Part shown: positions 1 to 8,481 of the stretch, piece by piece
Layout of the letters: each line of letters opens with the position of its first letter
How positions within the stretch are numbered: the first letter of the stretch is position 1
Program-made: the position numbers and the translations under genes
Assembly (NCBI GenBank): GCA_963210315.1
Contig: OY723323.1
Coordinates: 620,001 to 684,000, forward strand
DNA from: Rhynchopus euleeides
Lineage: Eukaryota > Euglenozoa > Diplonemea > Diplonemida > Diplonemidae
Length of the DNA: 64,000 nucleotides
Reading direction: 5' to 3'
Notes under the pieces: model-generated
What the model was told of the DNA's origin: nothing
The model's database searches: none
Seen by the model: only the letters and a program-made list of their open reading frames with translations

Positions 1-243
1 GTCAGCGCGTCGGCAGCCCTGCTGCCCCAGCAGGGCACACCAACAGCCACAGCTTCCGCGTCGTCAACCCCACAGGCCGGTGCTGCAGCGGCAGGAGGAG
101 GAGGTGGTGGTGGTGGTGTCGGGGACACTGCCCCCACCCCGGTGAGCAGTGCGTCTCCGTCGTCCGGTCCACTGGGTGCCTTGGGCACTGCTGTGAGAAG
201 GGGGCTTCCCACACGGGGCAAGCCCAAGGTGCTGCAGGGGTGA
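1..243 (+). CDS. C-terminal end of a low-complexity Ala/Ser/Gly/Pro-rich protein (5' truncated)
   Basis: Frame 1 is open from the first base to a TGA at 241-243 and gives 80 residues. The stretch is rich in Ala, Ser, Thr and Pro, has an eight-glycine run near the middle, and ends in a basic tail (RRGLPTRGKPKVLQG). Third positions are GC-rich, like the other host genes here. No domain is visible, so no function can be assigned. The gene begins upstream of the window, and this may be its last exon. The alternative is chance readthrough of GC-rich DNA. The matching strand and codon bias favour a real gene end. Confidence 0.5.
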   Translation, partial: VSASAALLPQQGTPTATASASSTPQAGAAAAGGGGGGGGVGDTAPTPVSSASPSSGPLGALGTAVRRGLPTRGKPKVLQG

Positions 244-1237
244 GGTGGGAGGAGGGGGGGGAGGGGGATACGGTGATATCGCGGCATCTTCTTTCCTTCC
301 CATTCCTACCGCGCCCCCCAGGTTCTTCACAAAAAGAAAATGGGGGCGTGTGTTGTGTGGTGATGTGTGATGGCACACAAAGCAATGCTAGAATTTATGT
401 GTATCGATGGGTGGTGCAAATGGGGGTGGGGGGTGTGGTGGGGGAGCAATAGCCATGTGGGTGTGATGCCTGGCCTCTCTCTCTCTGTCTCTCACCCAGC
501 TCCCTCGCTCTTGCTCGCTCTGTCTATCCTGGGTGTCAAAGTGTGTGTGTGTGTTGATCACTTTTTAAGTGGGTTAACCTAGCCCACCCCCAAAGTGGGT
601 GTGTTTGTGTGTTGTTGATGCCGTTGCCCTGTTTCTATTTTTTTTGCGTTTTGTTTCGGGCGTAGTGAAGCACCGCCTCTTTTCTGCACTTAGAGCGACG
701 GCTGTCTTATCGGATCTCAATGGGTGGGGTGGTGGGGGGGTGGGCTGTTCCCTTTGTTATCGAGAATGGTGCCCCTTCACAGCACGCAGGCAGGAAACTG
801 GTCCCAATAAAGGTGAAAATCCCCCACCCATCTCCTCCCCCTCTCCCCGAATGTGCATAAATGTTTTGTTTGTGATGTCGCACGCAGTGTGGGAGGCAGG
901 GTTTTTTCTGGGGGGGTCGGGGGGGGCTAATGACCCCCCCCAGGGTTTTGCGAAAATTATTAGCCCCCCCCGGGGGCAAGTATGAAGCTAAATGTGGAGT
1001 CCAAGTCCCGATTCAGGATTGCACTTTTTTTCTCTTTGGGTTTTTATAGGGAGGGAATTTTTTTTTCTCCTTGGGTTTTTTAGGTGGGATTTTTTCCCCA
1101 CAGGTTTTCTGGGTGAAGTTTTTCGGGGGCAGGTGGTATTCTAGTGGGGAATGAGGATGAGTCCTCCGGACACCCGCCCCTTTTTCGGTTGTTCCAGCCA
1201 AAACCCGGCGTTGTTCCCCAGTCAAGAGCCAGGCGTT
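244..1237. other. Intergenic: low complexity and a C/G-tract foldback
   Basis: No gene was recognised. GT-rich and G-rich simple sequence dominates to about 890. At 905-972 G-tracts and C-tracts flank the inverted motifs GGGGGGGCTAATGA and TTATTAGCCCCCCC, which could fold back. T-rich runs at 1023-1130 resemble those at 21100-21185 and probably mark an old repeat element. Confidence 0.5.
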
Positions 1238-1495
1238 CACTACCGTGGCCTCCGGCGGCTGGGGGGCTCCGCCCCCCAGACCCCCCTGTACCACTAGGCT
1301 GCAGCGTGTGCCTGTAGCCAAGTCCTTTGGGTTCACATCAGCGAATGGGACCCAGACCACTCTCAGTAGCCTCAGGAGGACGCAGCCAACAATCTTTACG
1401 CCCGCAACTCCCACGCGCTCCCACTACGGCGCAAGGAACAGATACTCACTACCGTGGCCTCCGGCGGCTGGGGGGCTCCGCCCCCCAGACCCCCC
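1238..1495 (+). repeat. Hairpin-repeat pair 1 (copies at 1238-1287 and 1447-1495)
   Basis: Two near-identical 50-bp copies of a unit that begins CACTACCGTGGCCTCCGG. It continues into a perfect hairpin (TGGGGGGC TCC GCCCCCCA) and ends in a C-run. The copies start 209 bp apart. The DNA between them matches the spacers of the other pairs, with shared words such as AAGTCCTTTGGGTTCACATC and GGACGCAGCCAAC. Nine copies of the hairpin unit occur in this window, all in the same orientation. Confidence 0.85.
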
Positions 1496-2005
1496 GTATG
1501 TCGAGCAACCAAATCCTTGAGCTTGTGCCACTGGGCATAGGAAGGGGTCGTTACAATAACGCCCCGAAAACCCATTTTTGGCACCCCTTGCCTGGCATGT
1601 TGCTGTTGTGTTGCCACTATCTCTCATCACACAGGGCGTCCAATACCCACACACCACACTCACACTGGTTGTGTGGTGGGGATGGGAGGATTTTCTTGCC
1701 CGCGAGGGGGATTGCGCGCCATTTCCCCCCCCCGAAAAACCCTTGGAGAAAAAGTGGAATCCGGACCCCTTTTTGGGCCCAAAAAGGCCAAAGTCCCAGG
1801 CACACTTGCCCGGGGGGGGGTCAATTTTTATGAGGGGTTTTGGGAGGGTGCGGTGCCATATGGGCATGTGGCTGTGAGCAGCACTTGGTGCGTCGGGGAA
1901 CTGGAGTGGATGGAGGAGTTTCACGAGAAGACTCCGTTGTGGCGGGGCAACATACCTTACTTGGGTTATTTGCCCCGAGAATCCACACCACAAGCCACCT
2001 ACATT

Positions 2006-2240
2006 CAGTACCGTGGCCTCCGGCGGCTGGGGGGCTCCGCCCCCCAGACCCCCCCTGTGTCGCGTACCTGCCTACCTTCTCCTCGCGCGTGAAAGGTTTG
2101 GATTCACATCAGGTGATGGGATCCAGACCACCGCCTCATAATATGGACGCAGCCGCTCACACAGAAGCTGTGCGACAGGAACATGATGTTCACTACCGTG
2201 GCCTCCGGCGGCTGGGGGGCTCCGCCCCCCAGACCCCCCC
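2006..2240 (+). repeat. Hairpin-repeat pair 2 (copies at 2006-2056 and 2191-2240)
   Basis: Same 50-bp hairpin unit as at 1238, with starts 185 bp apart. The spacer shares GGATTCACATCAGGTGATGG and the GGACGCAGCC block with the other spacers. Between this pair and pair 1 (1496-2005) no gene was recognised. Confidence 0.85.
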
Positions 2241-2774
2241 TGTGGCGCACCGCCCCGGGGAGAAAAAAATTTGGGGGCAAAAAGTGCACTGACCCCCCCC
2301 GACCCCCGAAATCGCGAATCCTGGAAAAATTCCTGGTGGGAGGCGTCAAAAAAAAGGCGCAACACAAAGGGGGATCATCATCGCCTAGAATCGAAACAAC
2401 GTTCCGCAGATCAAAGCGTGGCGCTGTTTAGCACATCACACAAGACACACACCACAACCAACCACCCCTCCGCTCCCCAGGCACGCGTCACACGCGGGAC
2501 GCGTGGTCCCCCAGCTACACCAGCTACACCCAGCGCACACACAACACATCACACCCCACCCCACTCCCCCCTTCCAACCGCATCTCTTCTTGGCCGAGGG
2601 GTGGGGGTGGAGAGGGGGGGAGGGCGTTAGCGGTGTGGGAGTGACACCCCGCCCTCACCCCCGCTCTCCCTCTCTCTCCCCCCCCTCGCCCTATTTTTCT
2701 GTTTCTGCTTCTCTGTTCTATCGGCGCACCCTCCCACACCCCCTCCCCCATTCTCCCGCACACTTCTTGTGAGA
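2241..2774. other. Intergenic, pyrimidine-rich before the BILBO1-like start
   Basis: No gene is seen. A C/T-rich tract at about 2660-2765 precedes the ATG at 2775. In a euglenozoan this would be a natural place for a spliced-leader acceptor, but no acceptor can be assigned from sequence alone. Confidence 0.4.
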
Positions 2775-4469
2775 ATGGGCTTCACAGCGCTTGTCGCGAG
2801 CGACATCTTCGGGGAGAAATGCAACATCGAGATTGCGTTTTCCGCCCGGCCTAGCTTGGCGGAGCTGAAGGAGGTGGTGGAGCGGTGCTACGACGCGGAG
2901 GTCAGCGAACGCCTCCCGCGGCTATCCCTCCGCTCCGACGGCAGGGGGCGCCCCCCCGCCGTGCCGCCATACTGCGTCAAACGCTTCCAACTCTTCGACG
3001 AGCTGGCGCAGCGCTGGGTCGACCTCTCCAGCAGCAACCAGCTGACAGACTACTGCCAGCTGTACGCCTTCCAGCCACCCAACCCCTGGCACAAAGAGGT
3101 GCGAGCCCCCATCCCCGCGCCTGTCAAGGTGAGGGCGCATCTGCTGGTCTCCACCTCCGCCGCTGCCCGCGCCGAGTCGGTGGCGCGATCGCGCGTCGCA
3201 GGGGATGGCCCTCTCGTGAATCCCCTCGGCGCATCGCACGACGAAAAAACCGCCTCTGTTTTCGACGAGCTCGACGTCAACAACGACCGCACGGTGGACC
3301 CCGAGGAGTGGGGCAACGGCATCGCCCTCCTCCGCCTCGACCAGCAGTTCGGCACGGAGGTGGTGCGCGACCTCTTCGCCAAGGCGGATGCCAACGCCGA
3401 CGGGAGGATACACTACCCCGAGTGGCAGCGGTTCACAGAGATGTACCCAGCCCTGCTGGACAGCCTCTACCAGCGCTGCCAGGGGTATTGGGAGGACAGG
3501 CGGTTTGAGCAGCAGCTGCAGGATGCCCAGGAGAGGCTCGAGGCGCTGAAGGCGGCGAGCCAGAGAGCTGACGACACGCAGCGCGGGGTGGTTGACGATG
3601 TCGCTGCGAGGGAGAGGGCGCTGGGCGAACAGGAGGGAGTGGTGCGCTCGAAAGGCGATGCCCTGCGCGGAGCGGAGGACGCAGCGCGCGACGCAGGGAG
3701 GGACGCAGAGCGCGCGCAGAAGCAGCTGGGCGCTGCGGAGGCGGATCTCGCTTTGCAGCGGGAGAAGGAACGCCTGAGGGACCGCTCCCACGACGAGCTT
3801 TGCGGGGAGGTTGCAGCTGCGCAGGAGCGCGCCGCCCTGGCCCGGGCGCACGTTGGGGAGTGCGACAACAGGGCACGCCAGCTGGAGCAGCAGCTCGCAG
3901 GGGCAAGGGGTCAGCTGGAGCATGAGGCAGGGCGGACGCAAGCTGCGAGGGACGACCTCGCTGCCACACAGGCCGTGCTGCAGGGCGCTGCGGAGCAGCG
4001 CAAGCAGGCGGCGGTGGAGCAGGGCTTGGCGGCGGATGCCTTGGTGCAGGCGGAGGGGGAAGTGTCTGCGGCGGAGGGGCGGGCGCGGGATGCGGACAGC
4101 GAGCTGAAGGATGCGCGGATGAACCTGTCGCGCGCCCTCGCTGTGAGGGATGAGGAGGAGCGTGCGATGGCGGCGCAGCGCGACAGGGAGCAGAGCTGCA
4201 ACAAGCAGCGCATCATGCAGGAGAAGCTGACGGAGGAGCACGCGCAGCGTGTGAGTGACCTGGATGAGGACCAGAAGGCTCTGCGCTCTCAGATGGACGA
4301 CGCCGTGGCGCGGGAGCAGCCTCTCATAGAGGAGGAGCTGCGCCTGCGCAACCAGCGCAGCAGCCTCGAGGAGAAGGAGTCGGTGCTGCGGCACGACCAC
4401 CGCAGCTTCTACGCCGCGACCTTTGCGGGGCAGTCCCCCGCGCGCAGCATGTCGGTGCGGCGGAAGTGA
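2775..4469 (+). CDS. BILBO1: BILBO1-like flagellar pocket collar protein
   Basis: This is an intronless 564-residue protein. I chose the ATG at 2775 because the N-terminus then aligns with BILBO1; the frame also opens two codons earlier at a GTG. Residues 1-115 form a globular domain ending in TDYCQLYAFQPPNPWHKE, nearly the same as the hallmark stretch of trypanosomatid BILBO1. Two canonical EF-hand loops follow at 167-178 (D-x-N-x-D...E) and 205-216 (D-x-N-x-D-G...E). Residues of about 235-545 are a continuous Ala/Glu/Arg/Gln-rich coiled coil, and the tail is short and basic. Domain order and total length match BILBO1, a calcium-binding, filament-forming scaffold of the collar around the flagellum exit site. 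The role here is inferred from that family. Neighbours are unrelated, and a chance EF-hand/coiled-coil look-alike is unlikely given the N-terminal match. Confidence 0.88.
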   Translation: MGFTALVASDIFGEKCNIEIAFSARPSLAELKEVVERCYDAEVSERLPRLSLRSDGRGRPPAVPPYCVKRFQLFDELAQRWVDLSSSNQLTDYCQLYAFQPPNPWHKEVRAPIPAPVKVRAHLLVSTSAAARAESVARSRVAGDGPLVNPLGASHDEKTASVFDELDVNNDRTVDPEEWGNGIALLRLDQQFGTEVVRDLFAKADANADGRIHYPEWQRFTEMYPALLDSLYQRCQGYWEDRRFEQQLQDAQERLEALKAASQRADDTQRGVVDDVAARERALGEQEGVVRSKGDALRGAEDAARDAGRDAERAQKQLGAAEADLALQREKERLRDRSHDELCGEVAAAQERAALARAHVGECDNRARQLEQQLAGARGQLEHEAGRTQAARDDLAATQAVLQGAAEQRKQAAVEQGLAADALVQAEGEVSAAEGRARDADSELKDARMNLSRALAVRDEEERAMAAQRDREQSCNKQRIMQEKLTEEHAQRVSDLDEDQKALRSQMDDAVAREQPLIEEELRLRNQRSSLEEKESVLRHDHRSFYAATFAGQSPARSMSVRRK

Positions 4470-4860
4470 AGTGAGAGAGAAAAATAAGCGGGGAGAAGGG
4501 GGGGATGGTGGTGGTGGTGGTGGTGCTGTCACATGTAATGTAAGTTTGCATCATGCGTCCTGTGGATGATGAGGAAATATACAGGGTGGGGACAGGGTAT
4601 GGTGTCATCTGGGGTTGTTTATACCACATCTCCCCCCACCCCCCTCCGACTAGAATGTGAAGATTCATATTTTCCCCCGCAAAATGCTCCACCACCACCA
4701 CCAACACCAACACCCCAGCATCCAGCCAGATGTTGCTTCACACCCAACGCATCTACTTTTTTGTATGCTTCTGATACCCCTCTCTCTCTCTCTCTCCCCC
4801 TCCGTTGCTTTTATCGGCACACATTCTCTTCCCCCCCCCCCCCTTCCTCCCTCCACCCCC
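4470..4860. other. Intergenic, no gene seen
   Basis: Simple sequence (GGT and CAC triplet runs, a CT run, a C-run) follows the BILBO1-like stop. It ends in TCCACCCCC, which is the left target-site duplication of the element starting at 4861. Confidence 0.5.
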
Positions 4861-5726
4861 CAGGCATGTCGCTAAGCGTCGACCGTCGACCCAGTGATTT
4901 TGGGTTTCCCCCCCCATAAAAAAGCGTCGACCCAGCGTCGACCCAGTGGACTGGGTTGACGCTTGGTCGAGGCTTGGAGCGTCGACCCAGTGGAACTGGG
5001 TTGCCATTCAAGCCTGGACCAAGCGTCAACCCATTTATTACACTGGGTCGACGCTAACCTAGCGTTGACCCGGTTACACTGGGTCGACGCTCACCAAGCG
5101 TCGACCAAGCGTCAACCCACTTTCACTGGGTCGACGTCGAAGAGAGTATGGTTTTGCAGGAACAGATGATCACTACCGTGGCCTCCGGCGGCTGGGGGGC
5201 TCCGCCCCCCAGACCCCCCTGTGGCGTGTGTCTCGTACTCAAGTCATTCGATTCCCACCGGGTCAGGGAATCCAACCACTCCAGTCGCCTCAGGGGGACA
5301 CAGCCAACTCACACAGAATCTGTACGCCCACAATGAACAGATGTTCACTACCGTGGCCTCCGGCGGCTGGGGGGCTCTGCCCCCCAGCCCCCCTATCTCG
5401 CGTGCCCGTCTAGTAACCAAGTCCTTGCGCTTTGACGGCCGTGGCATATCAGGGGGCAGCGTCGAAATCATGGTCCCGAAAGCCATTTTTTGGTTTCCTC
5501 CGGCACCCGACGGCGCGAGCGGGAGAGGAACCACGGAAGGAACCCAGCGCCTCACACCGTGCCCACCTAGTGGTCCACCGGTGGGAAAATTTGGCAACAA
5601 CACGAGCGCGCGCGAAGCGCGCGCGAGAAAAATTGACCCCTAGTGTTTTCCCCCCTGATCCCCCCCCCCAAAACAGGAGCGTCAACCCACCAAATCTCCA
5701 AAATCGAAAAGTTAGCGACAGGCCTG
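4861..5726. mobile_element. CAGGC-ended non-autonomous DNA transposon, copy 1 (9-bp TSD)
   Basis: The termini are imperfect inverted repeats: CAGGCATGTCGCTAA on the left and the complement of CAGGCCTGTCGCTAA on the right. Both ends are flanked by the same nine bases, TCCACCCCC (4852-4860 and 5727-5735). The left part is a tandem array of GCGTCGACCCAGT-like motifs in both orientations, a subterminal repeat. The right part holds hairpin-repeat pair 3. A second, shorter copy lies at 59007-59661 with its own 9-bp duplication. No transposase is encoded. A 9-bp duplication with subterminal repeats suggests a Mutator-like origin, but that is inference. Confidence 0.85.
5171..5394 (+). repeat. Hairpin-repeat pair 3 (copies at 5171-5220 and 5346-5394)
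   Basis: Two copies of the 50-bp hairpin unit, starts 175 bp apart, inside the CAGGC-ended element. In the sister element only one unit remains (59281-59330) and the intervening DNA is missing exactly. That is the product expected from recombination between the two direct copies. Confidence 0.85.
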
Positions 5727-5814
5727 TCCACCCCCCCTCTCGCGCAACCAGCCGATGCTTCTACAGCGTACTTCATCCCCGCTGTTGCCCCCTCCGCCCC
5801 CATCCCACATCACA

Positions 5815-5967
5815 CACGGTGGACTCCCACACGTCAGGGTGCACCTTTTTGGGATATCGGAATATCGGGGGTCCAGACCCCCGCTCGCGGGGGTCGTCTG
5901 GGCAACCATCCATACCCCCGCTCGCGGGGGTCCAGACCCCCGCTCCAGGGGGTGGGAGTCCACCGTG
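5815..5967. mobile_element. CACGGTG-family MITE, 153 bp (CA TSD)
   Basis: It begins CACGGTGGACTCCCAC and ends GTGGGAGTCCACCGTG, a perfect 16-bp inverted repeat, with the dinucleotide CA directly repeated outside (5813-5814 and 5968-5969). The interior has palindromes of the form CCCCCGCTCGCGGGGG. The termini and 2-bp duplication group it with the larger CACGGTG elements at 33734, 49687, 52059, 53422 and 56683. Confidence 0.85.
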
Positions 5968-6502
5968 CAAGATAATGGGAGGGGGGGAAGGGGGGGGGGG
6001 TGAACAGAGGCACAGAGGGGGGGGTGTATGTGAGCGAGTGAGTTGAGAGAAGCTGTGCCGTTCCCTACATCAATGCCCCCCCCCCCCTCCACTCCCCCGT
6101 CCCCCCCCCGATTCTGATTCTATAATGTTCTGCCCCATGTATTTCCCCTACCCCTTAGAGTTGCCGATGGAAGGAGAAGAGTGTGGGGTGTGGGTGGGGT
6201 GGGGTAAGGGAAACCCAAGCAATAAGGTTAGGGGGGGGGGGATGGTGTGACAGACCGGGTGTGTATGTGTGTGTGTGTTTATATGCATGAGATCGAATGC
6301 CACGGCTGGCTGGTGCCGCGCACCCTCACCCCCCACACCCACCCCACTTCCGCACCCTTCCCTCCCACCCCCGTTCTCCAGTCTGCGAGGCACACTGCTT
6401 GACGTTGATCCTTCGCTGCGTTGTTTCGCAACCTGTTGACACCACACAGCCACACACCCCCATAAAACCTGCAGGGTGGGTGGGTTTCCGGGAGCGGTTA
6501 AC
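5968..6502. other. Intergenic, no gene seen
   Basis: G-rich and C-rich runs with a short GT run near 6260. The 5' untranslated region and any upstream exon of the RNPS1-like gene would lie here, but none can be assigned. Confidence 0.4.
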
Positions 6503-7921
6503 ATGGGATGGTCCCGCAGGTATGCCAGCCTTTGCGTGTTTTGTCCAAAACCAACAGACTCTCAAGTCAAAGATACCCCCACTGTGCACGCACCCCACAC
6601 GCCCCTGTCCACACCTCCTCCGTGCGACACAGCTCCTCGGCGAGCAGCGGTGACGACAAGAAGTCGGAGAAGGAAAAACCCGAGAAAGTGCCTGAGGGTG
6701 TGGTGCTGGTGCGCGGGCTGTCGCGCAACCTGACGCAGGATCACATCAAGGAGGTGTTCGGGACCTACGGTGTGGTGACCAATGTGGAGCGGGAATTCGA
6801 GGATGCGCAGAACACCGTGCCCAAAGACTATGCGTTTGTCACCTTTGAGAGCGCAGCGGACTCGGAGACGGCGCTGGAGCACCTGATATCCCTCGAGAAT
6901 AAGACGGCAATGGTATGCAAAACGGTTTCCGAGGCCCCCACCCACCCCCCACACCCCACCATACATTCCGGTTACAAACACAAACCGAAAACATACCTTG
7001 GGCACAGCCCGGGATGGGCCATTCGGATTGGACTCATAATGGCCACCGCGCGGTATTTGTGTTCGGCGCAATGTCACCGTCTCTCTTGCTTCTCTCTCTC
7101 TCTCTCTCTCTCACCCCACTGCCTGCCCGCCACAGATTGACGGCTGCCCTGTCAAATGCACGCTGATGTCGAAGAACACATCGCGTGACGAGCAGGAGAA
7201 GGAGCGCCTCTCCCTGGAGGCGAAGGAGAAGGAGGTGATCCGTGCACGCGAGGCCGTGGCACGCCGCCGCCTGGAGGAGGACCGCAGGCGGGAGCAGGCG
7301 GCACACGAGCCGCGCGATGCGGTGGGCGACGGGATGCGCTTCCGCGTCGCAGACTTCCGGGGTGGCAAGGGGGACGGCGGCAAGGGGCGCCTGCCGCCTG
7401 GCCTCGAGAGGCGTGGCGACAGGGGGCGCGACGACCGCCGCCACGAATTGGACCGTGACAGGCGTGACTACGGCAGGGGGCGGGACGCGTACAGGGGGCG
7501 CGACGATCGCGACAGGGATAGAGACAGGGACAGGGACAGGAGCCGCTACGACAGGGAGCGGGAACGGGAAAGGGAAAGGGACAGAGACAGGGACAGGGAC
7601 CGCTACAACCGCGACCGGAGCAGGGACAGGGACAGGAGGGACCGCGGGCGCGACCACCGTGACTACCACGGGCGTGACGACCGCGACCGTGACAGGAACA
7701 GGGGTGGCGGTCGGGATCGCGACCGCCGGGCACCCCCCCGCCACGAGACTGACAGGAGGCACTACGGCAACACCGACAAGGCTGAGGCGCAAACGGCACC
7801 CGAGGCGCGGGCGGACAGGCGCGAGCCTGAGCGGGAACGCGCACGCCGCAGCCCCAGCAGCCCCTCCCCAGACCGCAAGCGAACAGCACGCCGCAGATAC
7901 GAGAGCTCCTCAAGCGACTGA
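6503..7921 (+). CDS. RNPS1-like RRM protein with an Arg/Asp-rich tail
   Basis: Three exons, 6503-6519, 6633-6912 and 7136-7921, give 360 residues. The first exon has only 17 bases and ends at GTATG. The splice restores a Ser/Arg start (MGWSRSSSASSG) followed by a Lys/Glu stretch. An RRM spans about 28-111, with RNP2 VLVRGL (30-35) and RNP1 KDYAFVTF (70-77). The intron at 6913 splits it just before IDGCPVKCTL. The motif RNLTQDHIKEVFGTYG is very close to the RNPS1 RRM. The tail (about 165-310) is built of Arg-Asp and Arg-Glu dipeptides and ends in Ser/Arg-rich sequence. RNPS1 is a splicing and exon-junction factor, so a nuclear splicing role is inferred. Another SR-type RRM protein is the alternative. 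The small first exon is the least certain part. Confidence 0.75.
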
Positions 7922-8481
7922 GCGTGGCGACGGGGGTGGCTGTGGCGTGGTGCGCCCCGGTGTCACCACAGCCTTCTACACTCAAAGTCCTCACCCCGCC
8001 CCCCTGGCAAAGCCAGGCGTGGTCGGGTGGTGGGGCGGGGGTGGGGGGATGTACTCCGTAACGAAACCCGGCGTTCCAAGCTGGCCTGCTATAGCCGCCC
8101 CTCCTCCTCCTCCCCCTCCCCCGTTGTGGTGGCAAACGAACACCTTCTCTTCTCTGCTCTGTCTTCAGATTTTGCGCCCAAAAAAAAAGTACGTGAAACC
8201 CACACAACCTGTTTGAGATGCCGTGCCCTTGCATCAACTCCTCATCACACCATGAGGAAACCACTGGGCACTACTTCCAGAGCCCACACATCCCGCTTAC
8301 CCAGCCAAGCAAGGTTGGGCTGGGGCAGAAGGGTGTGTCAAGGCAGGTGTGGCTACAACCTAGACCCCACCACATCCCCCACACCGCACCCGCCGTCCCC
8401 CCTCCCCTCCCCCTCGCCTTCCCAGGGCTGTGAGGTTTCAGGCAACACACACAAGGGGTTGCAAGAAGAGGCCAAGGCAAG
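7922..8481. other. Intergenic, no gene seen
   Basis: A 560-bp spacer of mixed composition with C-rich stretches and a TCC-triplet run at about 8100-8120. No repeat copy or open frame of note was found. Confidence 0.4.

Noticed and set aside
2922..4532. Long minus-strand open frame opposite the BILBO1-like gene (536 codons)
   Set aside because: It is the shadow of a GC-rich coding sequence; the + strand has recognisable domains and the minus frame has none.
5221..5345. Hairpin-repeat spacer as a tRNA gene or tRNA-derived SINE (contains TTCGATTCC)
   Set aside because: No cloverleaf can be drawn; A-box and acceptor pairing are absent, and the word varies among copies.
7034..8264. Long minus-strand frames opposite the RNPS1-like gene
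   Set aside because: They arise from the Arg-Asp repeat read backwards (Val/Pro and Pro/Cys-rich strings) and cross an intron and the gene end.
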